Translations under genes and position numbers: made by a program
Assembly (NCBI GenBank): GCA_015680685.1
Contig: MNCI01005444.1
Location: 153,331-180,938, forward strand
DNA length: 27,608 nucleotides
DNA from: Gnetum montanum
Taxonomy: Eukaryota; Streptophyta; Gnetopsida; Gnetales; Gnetaceae
Reading direction: 5' to 3'
In this document: piece by piece, positions 1 through 8,775 of the stretch
Position numbering within the stretch: position 1 is the first letter of the stretch
Layout: each line of letters starts with the position of its first letter
Notes under the pieces: generated by a model
Seen by the model: the letters and a program-made list of their open reading frames with translations, nothing else
What the model was told of the DNA's origin: nothing
The model's database searches: none

Positions 1-65
1 GAAAATAGTTCATACCATCGTGAAGAACACTTATTGGGTGACAAAATTATAGGATGGATAAAATG

Positions 66-81
66 GACACACACACACACA
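66..81. repeat. (CA)n microsatellite
   Basis: An uninterrupted run of alternating A and C lies just before the 15-bp minisatellite. The matching place in element B (about 18743) has only a short CACAGACA stretch, so the run expanded after the two copies split. Confidence 0.85.
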
Positions 82-106
82 AAGAAATAGAAAAGTATAA
101 CGATGT

Positions 107-340
107 TGTAAAACAAAAACTGTAAAACAAAAATGTGTGAAACAAAAATGTGTAAAACAAGAACGTGCAAACAAAAATGTATAAAACAAAAACTTGTAAA
201 ACAAAAATGTGTAAAACAAAAACGTGTAAAAAAAGTTTGTTAAACAAAAACATGTAAAAAAAAATCGTAACGCAAAAATGTGTAAAACAAAAACTTGTAA
301 AACAAAAATGTGTAAAACAAAAATTTGTAAAACAAAAACT
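107..340. repeat. 15-bp minisatellite, unit TGTAAAACAAAAATG
   Basis: About 15 to 16 imperfect copies of a 15-base unit of the form tgtaaaacaaaaaNN lie head to tail. Because 15 is a multiple of three and the unit lacks stops on the minus strand, two overlapping minus-strand frames stay open with five-residue repeats rich in Phe, Cys and Val. These are by-products, not genes. Element B holds only three or four decayed units at the matching place (about 18828-18880), so the array grew in copy A. Confidence 0.88.
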
Positions 341-769
341 AAAAAGAACTGAGGGTCTCCAATGATTAGCATAGGTGAGCATCTCCCCCATGACTGAAAT
401 GCAAGGGAGAGATCTAAAATAATGAGTGTCTATTTGAATTTCGTAAAAGTGCACAACTTCTCCCTGCTGATGTTCTCAAATTAAGGAGTGGAAGTCGGTG
501 ATGCTCATACTCCAATGTATCTATGCGTTCGTTGTTAGCATGAGTTGTTTCGTCAGTTCATTCTGTGCATATTGGGTTTCTCTTCCTAGTAGCTATCAAC
601 CATGGGGTATCTACTATTGGTGTGTTTGCTACATACAGGCACCTTTGAATTTGTATTTCTTGGGCATACCGATTACATGGAAGAGATGCCGAACATTCCT
701 CCCTGTCATCACCCTTTGAGTCACTGTATGTGATGCATGGAACTTTCTTCTTCTCAATCTTTCCATAAA

Positions 770-1190
770 TATTTACCTTAGATATCTACAAGGAAAGATC
801 ACGGATCCCTAGGTTAGCATCTACTGTACTCAGCCATGGCCTTCCCATTATAATTGGGAAGCCCCCATTGTTACTATTGACTTCTATCACCATGAATTTA
901 GTTGCCTATGACCACCCACACACAGTGGTAATGATGTCCTCCACCAATCCCAAGGGAATGGTGATGGACTAGTCAGCCAGCTCCAGTTGGATATTGCTCT
1001 TCTTAAGTTGGGGCAGGTTCCATGCTTGATACATTTCTCATGATATTAAATTGACTTTGGAACCTGATTCAAGAATAGCCTTATGGGATTCATTCCTAAC
1101 AATTTGTAGATAAATTAGAGGACTCCGAAGGTCAGATAGTTTCTTGGGAAGGTGGCCTACCTTGATCCAGTCGATTACGGTATGTGTTAA
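770..1190 (-). pseudogene. Retrotransposon aspartic protease remnant (element A)
   Basis: Minus-strand translation gives a recognisable retroviral-type aspartic protease. The active-site region reads AILESGSKVNLIS (1041-1079), where families of this kind carry Asp-[Ser/Thr/Leu]-Gly, so the catalytic Asp codon has become Glu. Downstream come the segments IPLGLVEDIITTV and GGFPIIMGRPWLSTVDA, both typical of plant gypsy proteases. In-frame stops interrupt it at least twice. In an intact element it would cleave the Gag-Pol polyprotein inside the particle. The partner in element B is at 19385-19790. Nothing recognisable as reverse transcriptase lies between here and the left edge. Confidence 0.75.
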
Positions 1191-1830
1191 CATAATTGTA
1201 TGCGTACAACTCTGTTGTTAGACAGAAGGATGCTCCGAAGTTTTGGATCATGGAGAAGTGTACATAGGCTCAAAAGCTTGTTGTTATGAGAGCTTGTCTG
1301 GGCTTTTGGTTCTGAAGAAAGGTCTTCTCTTTTTATAGTTTTCAGAACTAGTAGTAGGTTGAATATTTATAGCTCTCGCAGCGTTACGTTGTTGCGGTTG
1401 AGTAGGGAGTTCCCCTTGCATTGTTGGAGCAAGTTGTATGGGAACTATAGGTGGAAGAGGTGCGGATGAAGTTGGAGGATGGGATGAACGTGGAATGTCT
1501 CCTAAAGGAGAAGGAGTCCTCCTAAAGTACTACCAAACTTGGTAGTGACGTTGGGGAGTTGTGTGACCCATAGAGTCACTTGGAGAAACCGGCTGCTAAA
1601 CATAATAGCCATAAGGATCAGGTTGTCAGTAAGGGTACTGTTGTGTTGACGATGGCATCCCCCATGACTGTGGGTATTTCCACTATTGATGCTATCTGAT
1701 GAATTGTGGTGGAGTTCCACTTGGATAGTATGTTAGTGATTGGTGGAACTGCCTTGGGTTACCTTGAGGATAAGGTAACCTTCGGGGTGTTTGCCATTGG
1801 TTAAGTCTCAGATTAAGTGCATACACCCTA
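1191..1830 (-). pseudogene. Gag-protease linker, Pro/Gln/Tyr-rich (element A)
   Basis: Between the zinc knuckle and the protease, the minus strand encodes a low-complexity stretch rich in Pro, Gln and Tyr (for example YYPSGTPPQFIR, then QQYPY and SMGHTTPQRHYQVW), broken by stops. The matching region in element B (about 20100-20370) reads YYPSGVPLQLYKYFQQW, so it is a shared part of the polyprotein and not random open sequence. I do not recognise a fold in it. Confidence 0.6.
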
Positions 1831-3658
1831 GACTCCTATAGATGTGAGATGATTGGACAACATCCCTTAGGATGGTCATATTGGTAGATCTCACATCCAC
1901 AGTCATTTTCTATGTCAGAATCCACAGCCTCATCAGAGATAGTAATTTTCCCATTGCCCTTGTTATGTGCAGGGCCTAAATTTCTCCACTTTGTCTTACC
2001 TTTGTCACTACTTTGTTCCACCTTATACTCTTCTACGATTTTTAAGACACTTTCAAGTCTAGAGTCTAAGGAATCCTACAGTTGATCTACCTTAGCCGAT
2101 ACTTCGGTTGTTAGTTTCTGAATCGGCAAGGTTTTTCTATTCACCAACTCTTTGAGTGGTGACTCATCCTCCTCATCACAAAATCTTACTCCAGTATTTT
2201 GAAGGGAGGGATCACGGTTATATTCTTCTGCACACTCTCTTTTTCATAGCTCACCTTCTTCTTTTCCTACTTGTTCCAACAAGCGATGAACATCATGGGC
2301 TCTAAGTTCTGATAGTCTCCTTTGGGCATAAGTCCCAAGGGTTCTCCTAGTCTCATGTCTAAGCCCATCTATGATGTGGCGAAGTTGATCCCGTTGAGCG
2401 TATCCATGGCCTGAGCAATGATGTAACAATGCATAGTAGTGGCCCATGGTAGCATCCAAGGGTTCATGAGTACCTTGCTTCTATCCTTGGAATTGCTTAT
2501 GCAAAGTAGACACTCTGGAGTACATTTGATACTTATCGTTGAAGAGTTATANAACACTCATTAAGAAAGCAGAGAGTTGGTACTGGTCCATAGAGCTGGA
2601 AACCATTAGGAGGTGGAGTACGATGTTATAACTCTTCAACGATAAGTATCAAATGTACTCCAGAGTGTCTACTTTGCATAAGCAATTCCAAGGATAGAAG
2701 CAAGGTACTCATGAACCCTTGGATGCTACCATGGGCCACTACTATGCATTGTTACATCGTTGCTCAGGCCATGGATACGCTCAACGGGATCAACTTCGCC
2801 ACATCATAGATGGGCTTAGACATGAGACTAGGAGAACCCTTGGGACNCCCTACTTTCCCTTCGTTCATGTCCTTGTCCTCTCTCTTGACTTTCTTGTCGA
2901 GGTCTCTCATTTTTCCTACCTCTATCCTCGATGTTATGCTCATGATGGTTGTGCCCAGATGTGGAAGGAGAGGATGAGTGATGAGATGAAGGGGAAGAAG
3001 AAGGAGAACCATCATTTTGACGATGTTTCTTACCCTCTCTTCGACTGCTACGACCTCGATCATGGTGATGATCTAAGTGTTCATCCTTATCATGAGTTTT
3101 TGTTTCCTCTGTGAACAGTTGGCATTCACGGGAATCAAAACCAGTGTTATGTATCATTGAGCATAGGTTCTGATACCCTACCTCACCATCATTAGGAGGA
3201 GGAACATCATTTGATAGAGAACCCGTTATAATGGGTACATCATCTCCTATTTCACTAAGGACATGCAGAACCCCCATGCCCTTCAACAGTGTATGTTGGC
3301 TCTCCTGCCTTGAGTCCTTGATACATTGTGTAGCCATGGGATGATAATCCTTTGTGTCAAAATATTCTATAACGTATTCAGCATAAAGCTAAGTCATGCC
3401 AATCTATGCCAAAGCACGGAGGAGCATGTTAGGGATGGATCGATCTAGGGGTAACATGATGTTACCTTGAAAATCTCTCCATCGTAGGTGTTCATCTTGA
3501 TGGAGGATAAAGGTAAAGTTTGGAATATACTCATCAAGATGAGTATAGACTATCCGGTATTGTTGAGGACTTGGCTAATTTTAGTTATGTGTTTTTGATT
3601 GCCGATTGTTTCTTGTATTATCCCTAGGCAGTGAGTTACTTTTGTTAGAAGAAGACAT
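1831..3658 (-). pseudogene. Broken gag gene (element A)
   Basis: The start is taken at the ATG at 3658, which gives MSSSNKSNSLPRDN and aligns with MSSHRREV of element B. Next come FTFILHQDEHLRWR and a long hydrophilic Arg/Ser/His/Glu-rich region (about 3240-2850). The C-terminal part of the capsid-like gag domain reads HHCSGHGYAQRDQLRHIIDG and GLRHETRRTLG (about 2460-2330). A decayed zinc knuckle CEIYQYDHPKGCC lies near 1857-1905, with Tyr in place of the second Cys. Intact Gag would package element RNA. Stops, a missing capsid N-terminal half and an assembly join at 2552-2847 break the gene. Confidence 0.75.
2332..2846. repeat. Inverted duplication of gag, two 220-bp arms, bracketed by single Ns
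   Basis: 2332-2551 and 2627-2846 are reverse complements of each other with one mismatch that I can see, separated by 75 bases. An N sits at 2552 and another at 2847, exactly bracketing the second arm plus spacer. Turning 2553-2846 round makes the spacer (CTCCACCTCC to TGGACCAGTACCAACT) follow the gag sequence in the same order as element B (about 21110-21200). The simplest reading is a small contig placed backwards and overlapping its neighbour, not a real hairpin. Confidence 0.85.
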
Positions 3659-3778
3659 TATTATCGGTGTGCTAATTTTACCATTATATAATTCCTTGTT
3701 TAATTAACTCAAAGGTTCATTTATGCTCCCAACGATGTGAGTGATATCCTATGTTCTATTTAGTGCACAAACACTTAG

Positions 3779-3796
3779 TCCCTAGCAACGACCCCA
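3779..3796 (-). promoter_or_regulatory. Primer-binding site, tRNA-Asp type (decayed)
   Basis: On the minus strand, immediately inside the LTR, the sequence is complementary to the 3' end of plant tRNA-Asp at about 14 of 18 positions (plus strand TCCCTAGCAACGACCCCA against tRNA TCCCCGGCAACGGCGCCA). It sets the direction of the element. Element B has a better-kept copy. Confidence 0.7.
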
Positions 3797-4513
3797 ATGA
3801 TGAGTGGTGAGGTACCCCTACATGCAACCATATGAATATGACCATAGCACACGTAATTTGGTCGAACTTCGCAGACTAAGTGCCTACACGCCCCATGGAA
3901 CACTTAGGGTTAATCATTTGTTGTCTTCCCAGACTTACTTGTAGTTGTCACGGTGTATGGTTAAGTAAGTCTGAGGTATATGATTTTTATGCCTTTTATA
4001 TTTTAAGTCTCCTATGCTAACAAGGTGAAGGGTTGAGAAGACTAATTACTAACTCTAACTAGTGAACTAAGTCTAATTTAACCTAGCATCAGCATCCGTT
4101 CCCACTTACCGTACACACCCTAAACCAATGCAACCTTGGCTACCAAATTCTAATCGTTGCTAGGATCACCAAGCATAACACATGTGCTCGAAGTGGTCGT
4201 ACTGAGGTAGTTAACTAGAAGAGAAGGGTTGAGAAAGAATTAAGAACTAATAAAGCATGTAAATAACTGGTAATAAATAATAGTAAAGAAAATCATAATT
4301 ATTCTATTCCATGCACTGCAAGGTTTATCCATGAAGCTCGTCTTTATTTCCATACACAAACTTGTGTTCAGGTACAATGTCTACTCGAATAAAGATCCGT
4401 TCACTGTGGGACTCCTACTATGGGCACATGGAAAATATTCTATCATTGGAGTGATCAATTTGCCAAATTTTCCCTACTATCTAGCCTAGGATGAGGAAAC
4501 AAGGGAGAGCCGC

Positions 4514-4526
4514 CTCTTATTTATAG
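4514..4526 (-). promoter_or_regulatory. TATA box of LTR A
   Basis: The minus strand reads CTATAAATAAGAG, a good plant TATA box, at the same place as in both LTRs of element B. The GATATC array lies directly upstream of it in the sense of transcription. Confidence 0.65.
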
Positions 4527-4543
4527 ATATGATGGCACACCGT

Positions 4544-4713
4544 GATATCATGTACGTGATATCGCAGGGGAAGACGCGATATTGCGTACATGATATCGCG
4601 AGGGATGTGATATCGCGATGGCCGCGATATCATGATGGATGTGATATCGCGACGACCGTGATATCACATACGCAATATCGCAAGGAATGTGATATCGCAA
4701 TGGCCACGATATC
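4544..4713. repeat. GATATC array with 17-bp spacing in U3 of element A
   Basis: Eleven GATATC or one-base variants (GATATT, AATATC) start at 4544, 4558, 4578, 4592, 4609, 4626, 4643, 4660, 4674, 4691 and 4708. Steps are 14, 20, 14, 17, 17, 17, 17, 14, 17 and 17 bases, so every step is 17 or 17 plus or minus 3. Most copies are flanked by GTG or GCG on the left and GC or CAC on the right, making many near-palindromes such as CGCGATATC. The array sits just upstream of the TATA box. The plus-strand open frame over it (4529-4780) follows from the lack of stops in the repeat. Confidence 0.9.
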
Positions 4714-4746
4714 GTGTCCCATTAATAGGTATGAAACAATTATTCA

Positions 4747-6235
4747 GAATCAAGAAATGGTGTCTGGATGGATGTGGTAATAGAAGGAAATATTGAAAAA
4801 AATAAAAGATGGTGATGAGAGAACAAATTGTAGTGATGGATCAACATAATGATAACTTTGAAAATCTTGTTCATACCATGAACATTATAGTTGCAATGTA
4901 AGAGGAAATATATGATCAACTAGAAGCTATGATGACATAACAACAAATGATAATAGAATAATTTACAAAGAAAAAGACAAAAGTAAAACTTTGAACTCTA
5001 AATTAAAATCAAGAAACTATATATGATAAAATTATAAAGAAAGAAACCATTGTTGAAGCAATACCTCAACGTGTTATAGCTTTGTATGATTTAGTGAAGG
5101 AACAAGAAGAAAAAAGGAAAAGAAATAAATTTTTTTGATTTGCTAGAATTCTAGAAAGTCCAAAAGAAAAAGATAATTTGAAAAATGTTGTCATGACATT
5201 ATAACAAAAATGATGCACCTATACATCTTATTTAATACAATCTTAGATACTTATTGCATAAGATTCAAAGGTGATAAACCACATTATGTTATCATAGTAA
5301 CTTGAACACAGACAAAAATTAGATAAATAAAGATCTCACAAAAAATGAGCTTGCAAAGAAGACATAAGAATGGAAAAAATTAAAAGCATCAAGAGTAGAA
5401 AGTAAAATAGTGTTTCTAAATGTCAAGTATATTGCAATAATTAAAGATAGGAGATTTTTAAAAAAATGCCTAAACACTTTGCACTATGGATTTAAGAATA
5501 TAGATGGTGGTGTTGCCACTAAATTGAATACACTATATAATATTTAGTTTTTTAAAAAATTGATATTTTTGGAGAAGTTAAAACTTGGAAAGAACATGAT
5601 TTTGAAAATTTTTGTCTTCCTAATTATAGTAGAATAAAGGTAGTAAGTGTTAGATCTCATAAATGGGAAAGGCCATTATGAGGATTAACTTGTATTTTTA
5701 GAAATCTTCAAAAGTTGATTAAGGTGGACAAGATTGATGAGCATAAATAATATATTTTGTTAAAGGTTATTAAGAGAAAATGCTCTATATTCCTTGCTTT
5801 TTATTACATTCATCATAGGATGCAATATAGTATGCAAAGCAAGGTTTATTAAAATAATAATCCTTTCTATATTTAGGATGAGGTATAGTGAAATTTAAAT
5901 TAAAAGGTAAATTTTATATATGTAATGACTTTAATGCAAGGAGCTAGATCTAAGTAAATTAATATTTTAGAGTGGTAGAATAATCAAAGCTAAAAAAATA
6001 TGTAAGATAGGGTTAAAGTAGAACTAAAGGGGATAGAACATGAGAGGATACTAAAAAAATCAAACAATAAAGCACATATTAGAATAGGGACAAGGGCTTG
6101 ATCTTATCATTTTAATTAAAACTCAAAAATTTCCATTATGTTCAGGATTTACATTGAAGAAAAATAAAGATGTTCATGTATTTATTTACTACTAACCACA
6201 TATCAAAATGCACTAGGGACCATTGTCTTTCAAGT
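4747..6235 (+). mobile_element. LINE-D, piece 1 (ORF1 and following region)
   Basis: AT-rich, stop-ridden plus-strand sequence that joins the later LINE-D pieces once the two LTR insertions are removed. About 4850-5480 gives an ORF1-like translation (own entry). About 5480-6235, where an endonuclease would be expected, gives no readable motif; it is either too decayed or partly deleted. Its left edge abuts LTR A, so its true 5' end is unknown. It stops at the CAAGT target duplication (6231-6235) and resumes at 10872. Confidence 0.55.
4850..5480 (+). pseudogene. LINE ORF1-like remnant (coiled coil plus RNA-binding region)
   Basis: Plus-strand translation, shifting frame between stops, gives a Lys/Glu-rich helical stretch with ALYDLVKEQEEKRKRN, then FARILESPKEKDNLKNVV, then DKPHYVIIVT. 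The order 'coiled coil, basic stretch, F-x-I-x-E-S..D-N-L, then K-P..V-I' resembles the RRM-bearing ORF1 proteins of LINEs, which bind element RNA. The match is by motif order and was not searched. Dense stops mean it cannot be translated. Its place upstream of the reverse transcriptase on the same strand supports the reading. Confidence 0.42.
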
Positions 6236-6786
6236 TGTCACATCCCCATTCCCAAATGATGCTGCTACGTAATGAAAATGGTGTCTCTTCATAACAAGTG
6301 TTATTGTTATCTTAACAAGACCTAAAAGGGCATGTTGTAATAATGGACATGTTTCTTAAGGTAACCTTTGGGGGTTTGACCTAAGGCATTTATATCCAAG
6401 GTTATAGGTCATGCTAACATGGAGTGGCGAAGCCAATACATGCAAGTCACAGGAAGCTGGGTGAAGCAGGATAGGAAGTGGAATAGCCATCCCTTCTGGC
6501 TAGGTTATATGCCTAACCATGGTGGTAGTGTTGGATTGCCTCTAAGGGATAGATGTCAAAGGAAGAAAACCCCAAGGAACACTCTCAAAGAACAATCCAA
6601 ATACACTTTTCTATATCATTAAATCATTCCTTTATTTCTCTTTTTGTAGTTTTTCCTATTATTTCCTTTATACATAATGTCGAATAACACATATATTTCG
6701 CATTTGGTATATTTTTGTTAAGCACATAATGTCTAAAATATTTTATATTTTCCATTTTCCATGACATCTGGGGATAGAATGACACC
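6236..6786 (+). repeat. Left (5') LTR of the deadenylase-carrying element
   Basis: 551 bp, collinear with 10317-10866 over its whole length. Hand comparison of the first 130 bases shows roughly one difference in eight or nine, so the insertion is old. TTTATATCC near 6390 is the only TATA-like sequence at a plausible place. The AATAAA present in the right copy is damaged here (CATTAAATC). The usual tRNA-Met primer site TGGTATCAGAGC is not found just inside this LTR. Confidence 0.88.
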
Positions 6787-6937
6787 CTTGCAACTACTAC
6801 CCTAAAGCACTACCTTTGTTAAGCATTGGATCATGCTCTATTGCCTACTATAAAAACTTGCACCTGTAGTCCATAGAAACCTTCACTACACTTTTCGCAA
6901 CCACCATTGACTGCACCACTACTGCCCATTGGGGCTA

Positions 6938-7292
6938 CCATAAACCATCTCCCACGTTGCCATAAACTACCTCCCATGCTACCATAAGTTTCCTCTTGCA
7001 CTACCATAAACTACCTCCCACACTACCACAAATGGCCTCTTGTGCAACCATAAACCACCTTCCATGCCACCACAAACCATCTCCTACACTATCACAAACC
7101 ACCTCATGTGCTGCCACAAAATACCTCCCATACCACCACAAACCACCTCTCGCAACACCATAAACCACCTCATGTGCTACCACAAACTACCTTCCACACC
7201 ACCACAAACCACCTCTCACAACACCATAAACCACCTCCTACACTACCACAAACTACCTCTCCAAACGTCACCAGAAACCACCTCTTCAAACA
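6938..7292. repeat. 22-bp minisatellite, unit CCACAAACCACCTCCCACACTA
   Basis: About 16 head-to-tail copies of a 22-base unit (CC[A]YAAACYACCTC then a variable 8-9 bases). Some variants recur every three units, for example CTCTCGCAACA and CTCTCACAACA, hinting at a 66-base higher-order step. The array starts some 150 bases inside the left LTR. Open frames on both strands over it are by-products of the repeat. Confidence 0.88.
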
Positions 7293-7319
7293 CCATCGAA
7301 CATGTAGAAGTCATGCAAG

Positions 7320-7460
7320 CCTAGTTAAGGAGCCACACAGGCCTTGAGATAGGCCATGCAAGGCTAGAAAAGGGCCACATAGGCCTTGAGATGGGCTGTG
7401 TAAGCCATGAGGAGGATCACATGAGCCATAAGAAGGGTAGTGCATGCCCATGAAAGGGTC
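7320..7460. repeat. Short decayed repeat, unit about 33 bp (GGCCACATAGGCCTTGAGATGGG)
   Basis: GCCACACAGGCCTTGAGATAGG and GCCACATAGGCCTTGAGATGGG follow one another at about 7332 and 7373, with partial further copies (GATCACATGAGCCATAAGAAGGG). It adjoins the 22-bp array and may be a second minisatellite in the same untranslated part of the element. Confidence 0.55.
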
Positions 7461-8775
7461 ATGTAGCCTTACAACTACCTTCTACATTGCCACTCTACAC
7501 TCTCCTGCCTACCGCTTTGCTCTATGTGTCTATCGCCAGGACTACTTTCATCACCCTTGTTACCGCTACTAATGTAAGTGCTCCTCCCCTGTAGCTATCC
7601 ACTACTGAGGGTAGGTCTCCAACACATGTCATCATTTTCTATCCTAGTCATCGACCTACTCTTAACGTTGTCTAGTAGCCACCTATGCCACAATCAATGC
7701 ACCATTGTGACTATTGCTACCATTGTCACAAAATGGAAAAATTTTCATTAGTTGACACAAAATTTTGAATTGCTCGTCAACTGACAAAAAAATTGAAATT
7801 TTCATCAATTAATAGAAAATTCAAATTTTCGTTATCAAATAATTAATTTAAAAAAATACATGCAAAAATAGTTTCTAAAATTAGAATTTAGTGCACTAGT
7901 AACAACAAAGATAAAAATTCCATAATCAAGCATACTTGTCATGGAGTAGAACTAGGATGGATGACCTCTTGGGAAGTCTCATTTTTTGTGCCAAAGGTCC
8001 TAGACTCTAAAACCCATCACTTTTGATTTCGAAAGTCTTTTTCAGTGGAAAAATAATTGTTTCCTATAGTTTTCAACCTTCTGGACACACTGGTGAAGTT
8101 AAATCCATCCCAAGGAACCCCAAAAATTAGTTTTTACTCCTTGTCTAAGATAGTTCCTTGAGATTCTCAAAGTTTTAATTTTCACATAACTTGAGCATAT
8201 GATGTTCTTTTTCAACATATGAATCGTCATTTTCAATATTCTTCACCACCCTTATAAACTAATGGTGAGGTTAGATTTATTATCTTAGCAGTTGATAATT
8301 TGATGATATCATAAATTCAACCTTTTGGACTTTAAGATTTAGTACATAACCCTTGCAGATAGTCTTAAGATCACTATGGCATGTCCTTAGGTACATTACC
8401 AAAGTTAGTGTTCTTAAGGGGATAGAAAGACCATCAAAAATTAGATAATATAATTACATATTACTAAAATTATATGATGTCTTTAAATATTACTCAAATT
8501 AGATAATGTAATTATAAAATTAGATAATGTAGTTAAATTAGTTGGAGAATCATTTGCTATATCAGAATTAGTTGATGTATTAGTTAAAGATCAATTGATG
8601 TATTAGTTGGGGAATTAGTTCAAAAAATAGAATAATCTTCAAGCATCAAGAAAAGGGTATATTAATCCATCCTATAATTAAAACATAGGTTAAAAACAAC
8701 ATGGAGACTCAAAATCTCATTTTGATAAGTAGTATGATACTCATGAAGAGAAATGATTCAGAAAAGAATCCAAGA
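7461..8775. other. Internal filler of the deadenylase-carrying element, no gene seen
   Basis: Mostly AT-rich sequence. 7735-7850 has repeats of AAAATTTTGAATT/AAATTTTC type, and 8435-8615 has repeats of AAATTAGATAATGTA and GATGTATTAGTT. Between them (7930-8420) is unique-looking sequence with no readable frame on either strand. It could be host sequence taken up with the gene fragment or decayed retroelement leader. Confidence 0.5.
8435..8615. repeat. AT-rich short direct repeats (AATTAGATAATGTA, GATGTATTAGTT)
   Basis: ATTAGATAATRTA occurs three times (about 8439, 8502, 8519) and TTGATGTATTAGTT twice (about 8571, 8595), with further ATTAGTT pieces between. The sequence is simple and no function is evident. 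Confidence 0.55.

Larger units (their letters stand above)
1..4746 (-). mobile_element. LTR retrotransposon A, 5' part (runs off left edge)
   Basis: Read on the minus strand this is a Ty3/gypsy-like element in the order 5' LTR, primer-binding site, gag, zinc knuckle, protease. It continues past base 1. It is the same family as element B further right: the LTRs share their start, gag N-termini align (both carry the FILHQDEHLRWR stretch), and the proline/glutamine-rich linker and protease match in order. Every frame is broken by stops. The 3' LTR is outside the window, so no target duplication can be checked. The outer LTR edge at about 4746 is taken from a CA dinucleotide and is uncertain by tens of bases. 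Confidence 0.8.
3798..4746 (-). repeat. 5' LTR of element A
   Basis: It starts (in plus coordinates) with TGATGAG directly after the primer site, as both LTRs of element B do, and shares GGTACCCCTA, the cttactt/aagtctgag block and the CTCTTATTTATAG promoter block with them. A minus-strand AATAAA (4343-4348) lies about 170 bases downstream of the TATA box, giving a plausible short R region. The U3 part, 4530-4746, does not resemble U3 of element B but holds a GATATC array. The outer end at TTATTCA is a guess because the partner LTR is missing. Confidence 0.72.

Noticed and set aside
31-454. Two long minus-strand open frames with Phe/Cys/Val pentapeptide repeats
   Set aside because: They are made by the 15-bp minisatellite and change with its unit count; element B has no such frame.
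498-719. Plus-strand open frame of 73 codons
   Set aside because: It is antisense to the post-protease part of element A, does not align with an open frame in element B, and has no family features.
2719-3114. Plus-strand 131-codon frame resembling gag
   Set aside because: It exists only because a gag segment appears inverted between two Ns; past the N at 2847 the plus frame is antisense gag.
4529-4780. Plus-strand open frame of 83 codons
   Set aside because: It is the GATATC array read as codons; it has no family features and lies in LTR U3.
6938-7347. Open frames on both strands, and the thought of a CRISPR-like array
   Set aside because: The 22-bp units are continuous with no unique spacers, and the setting is a plant retroelement.
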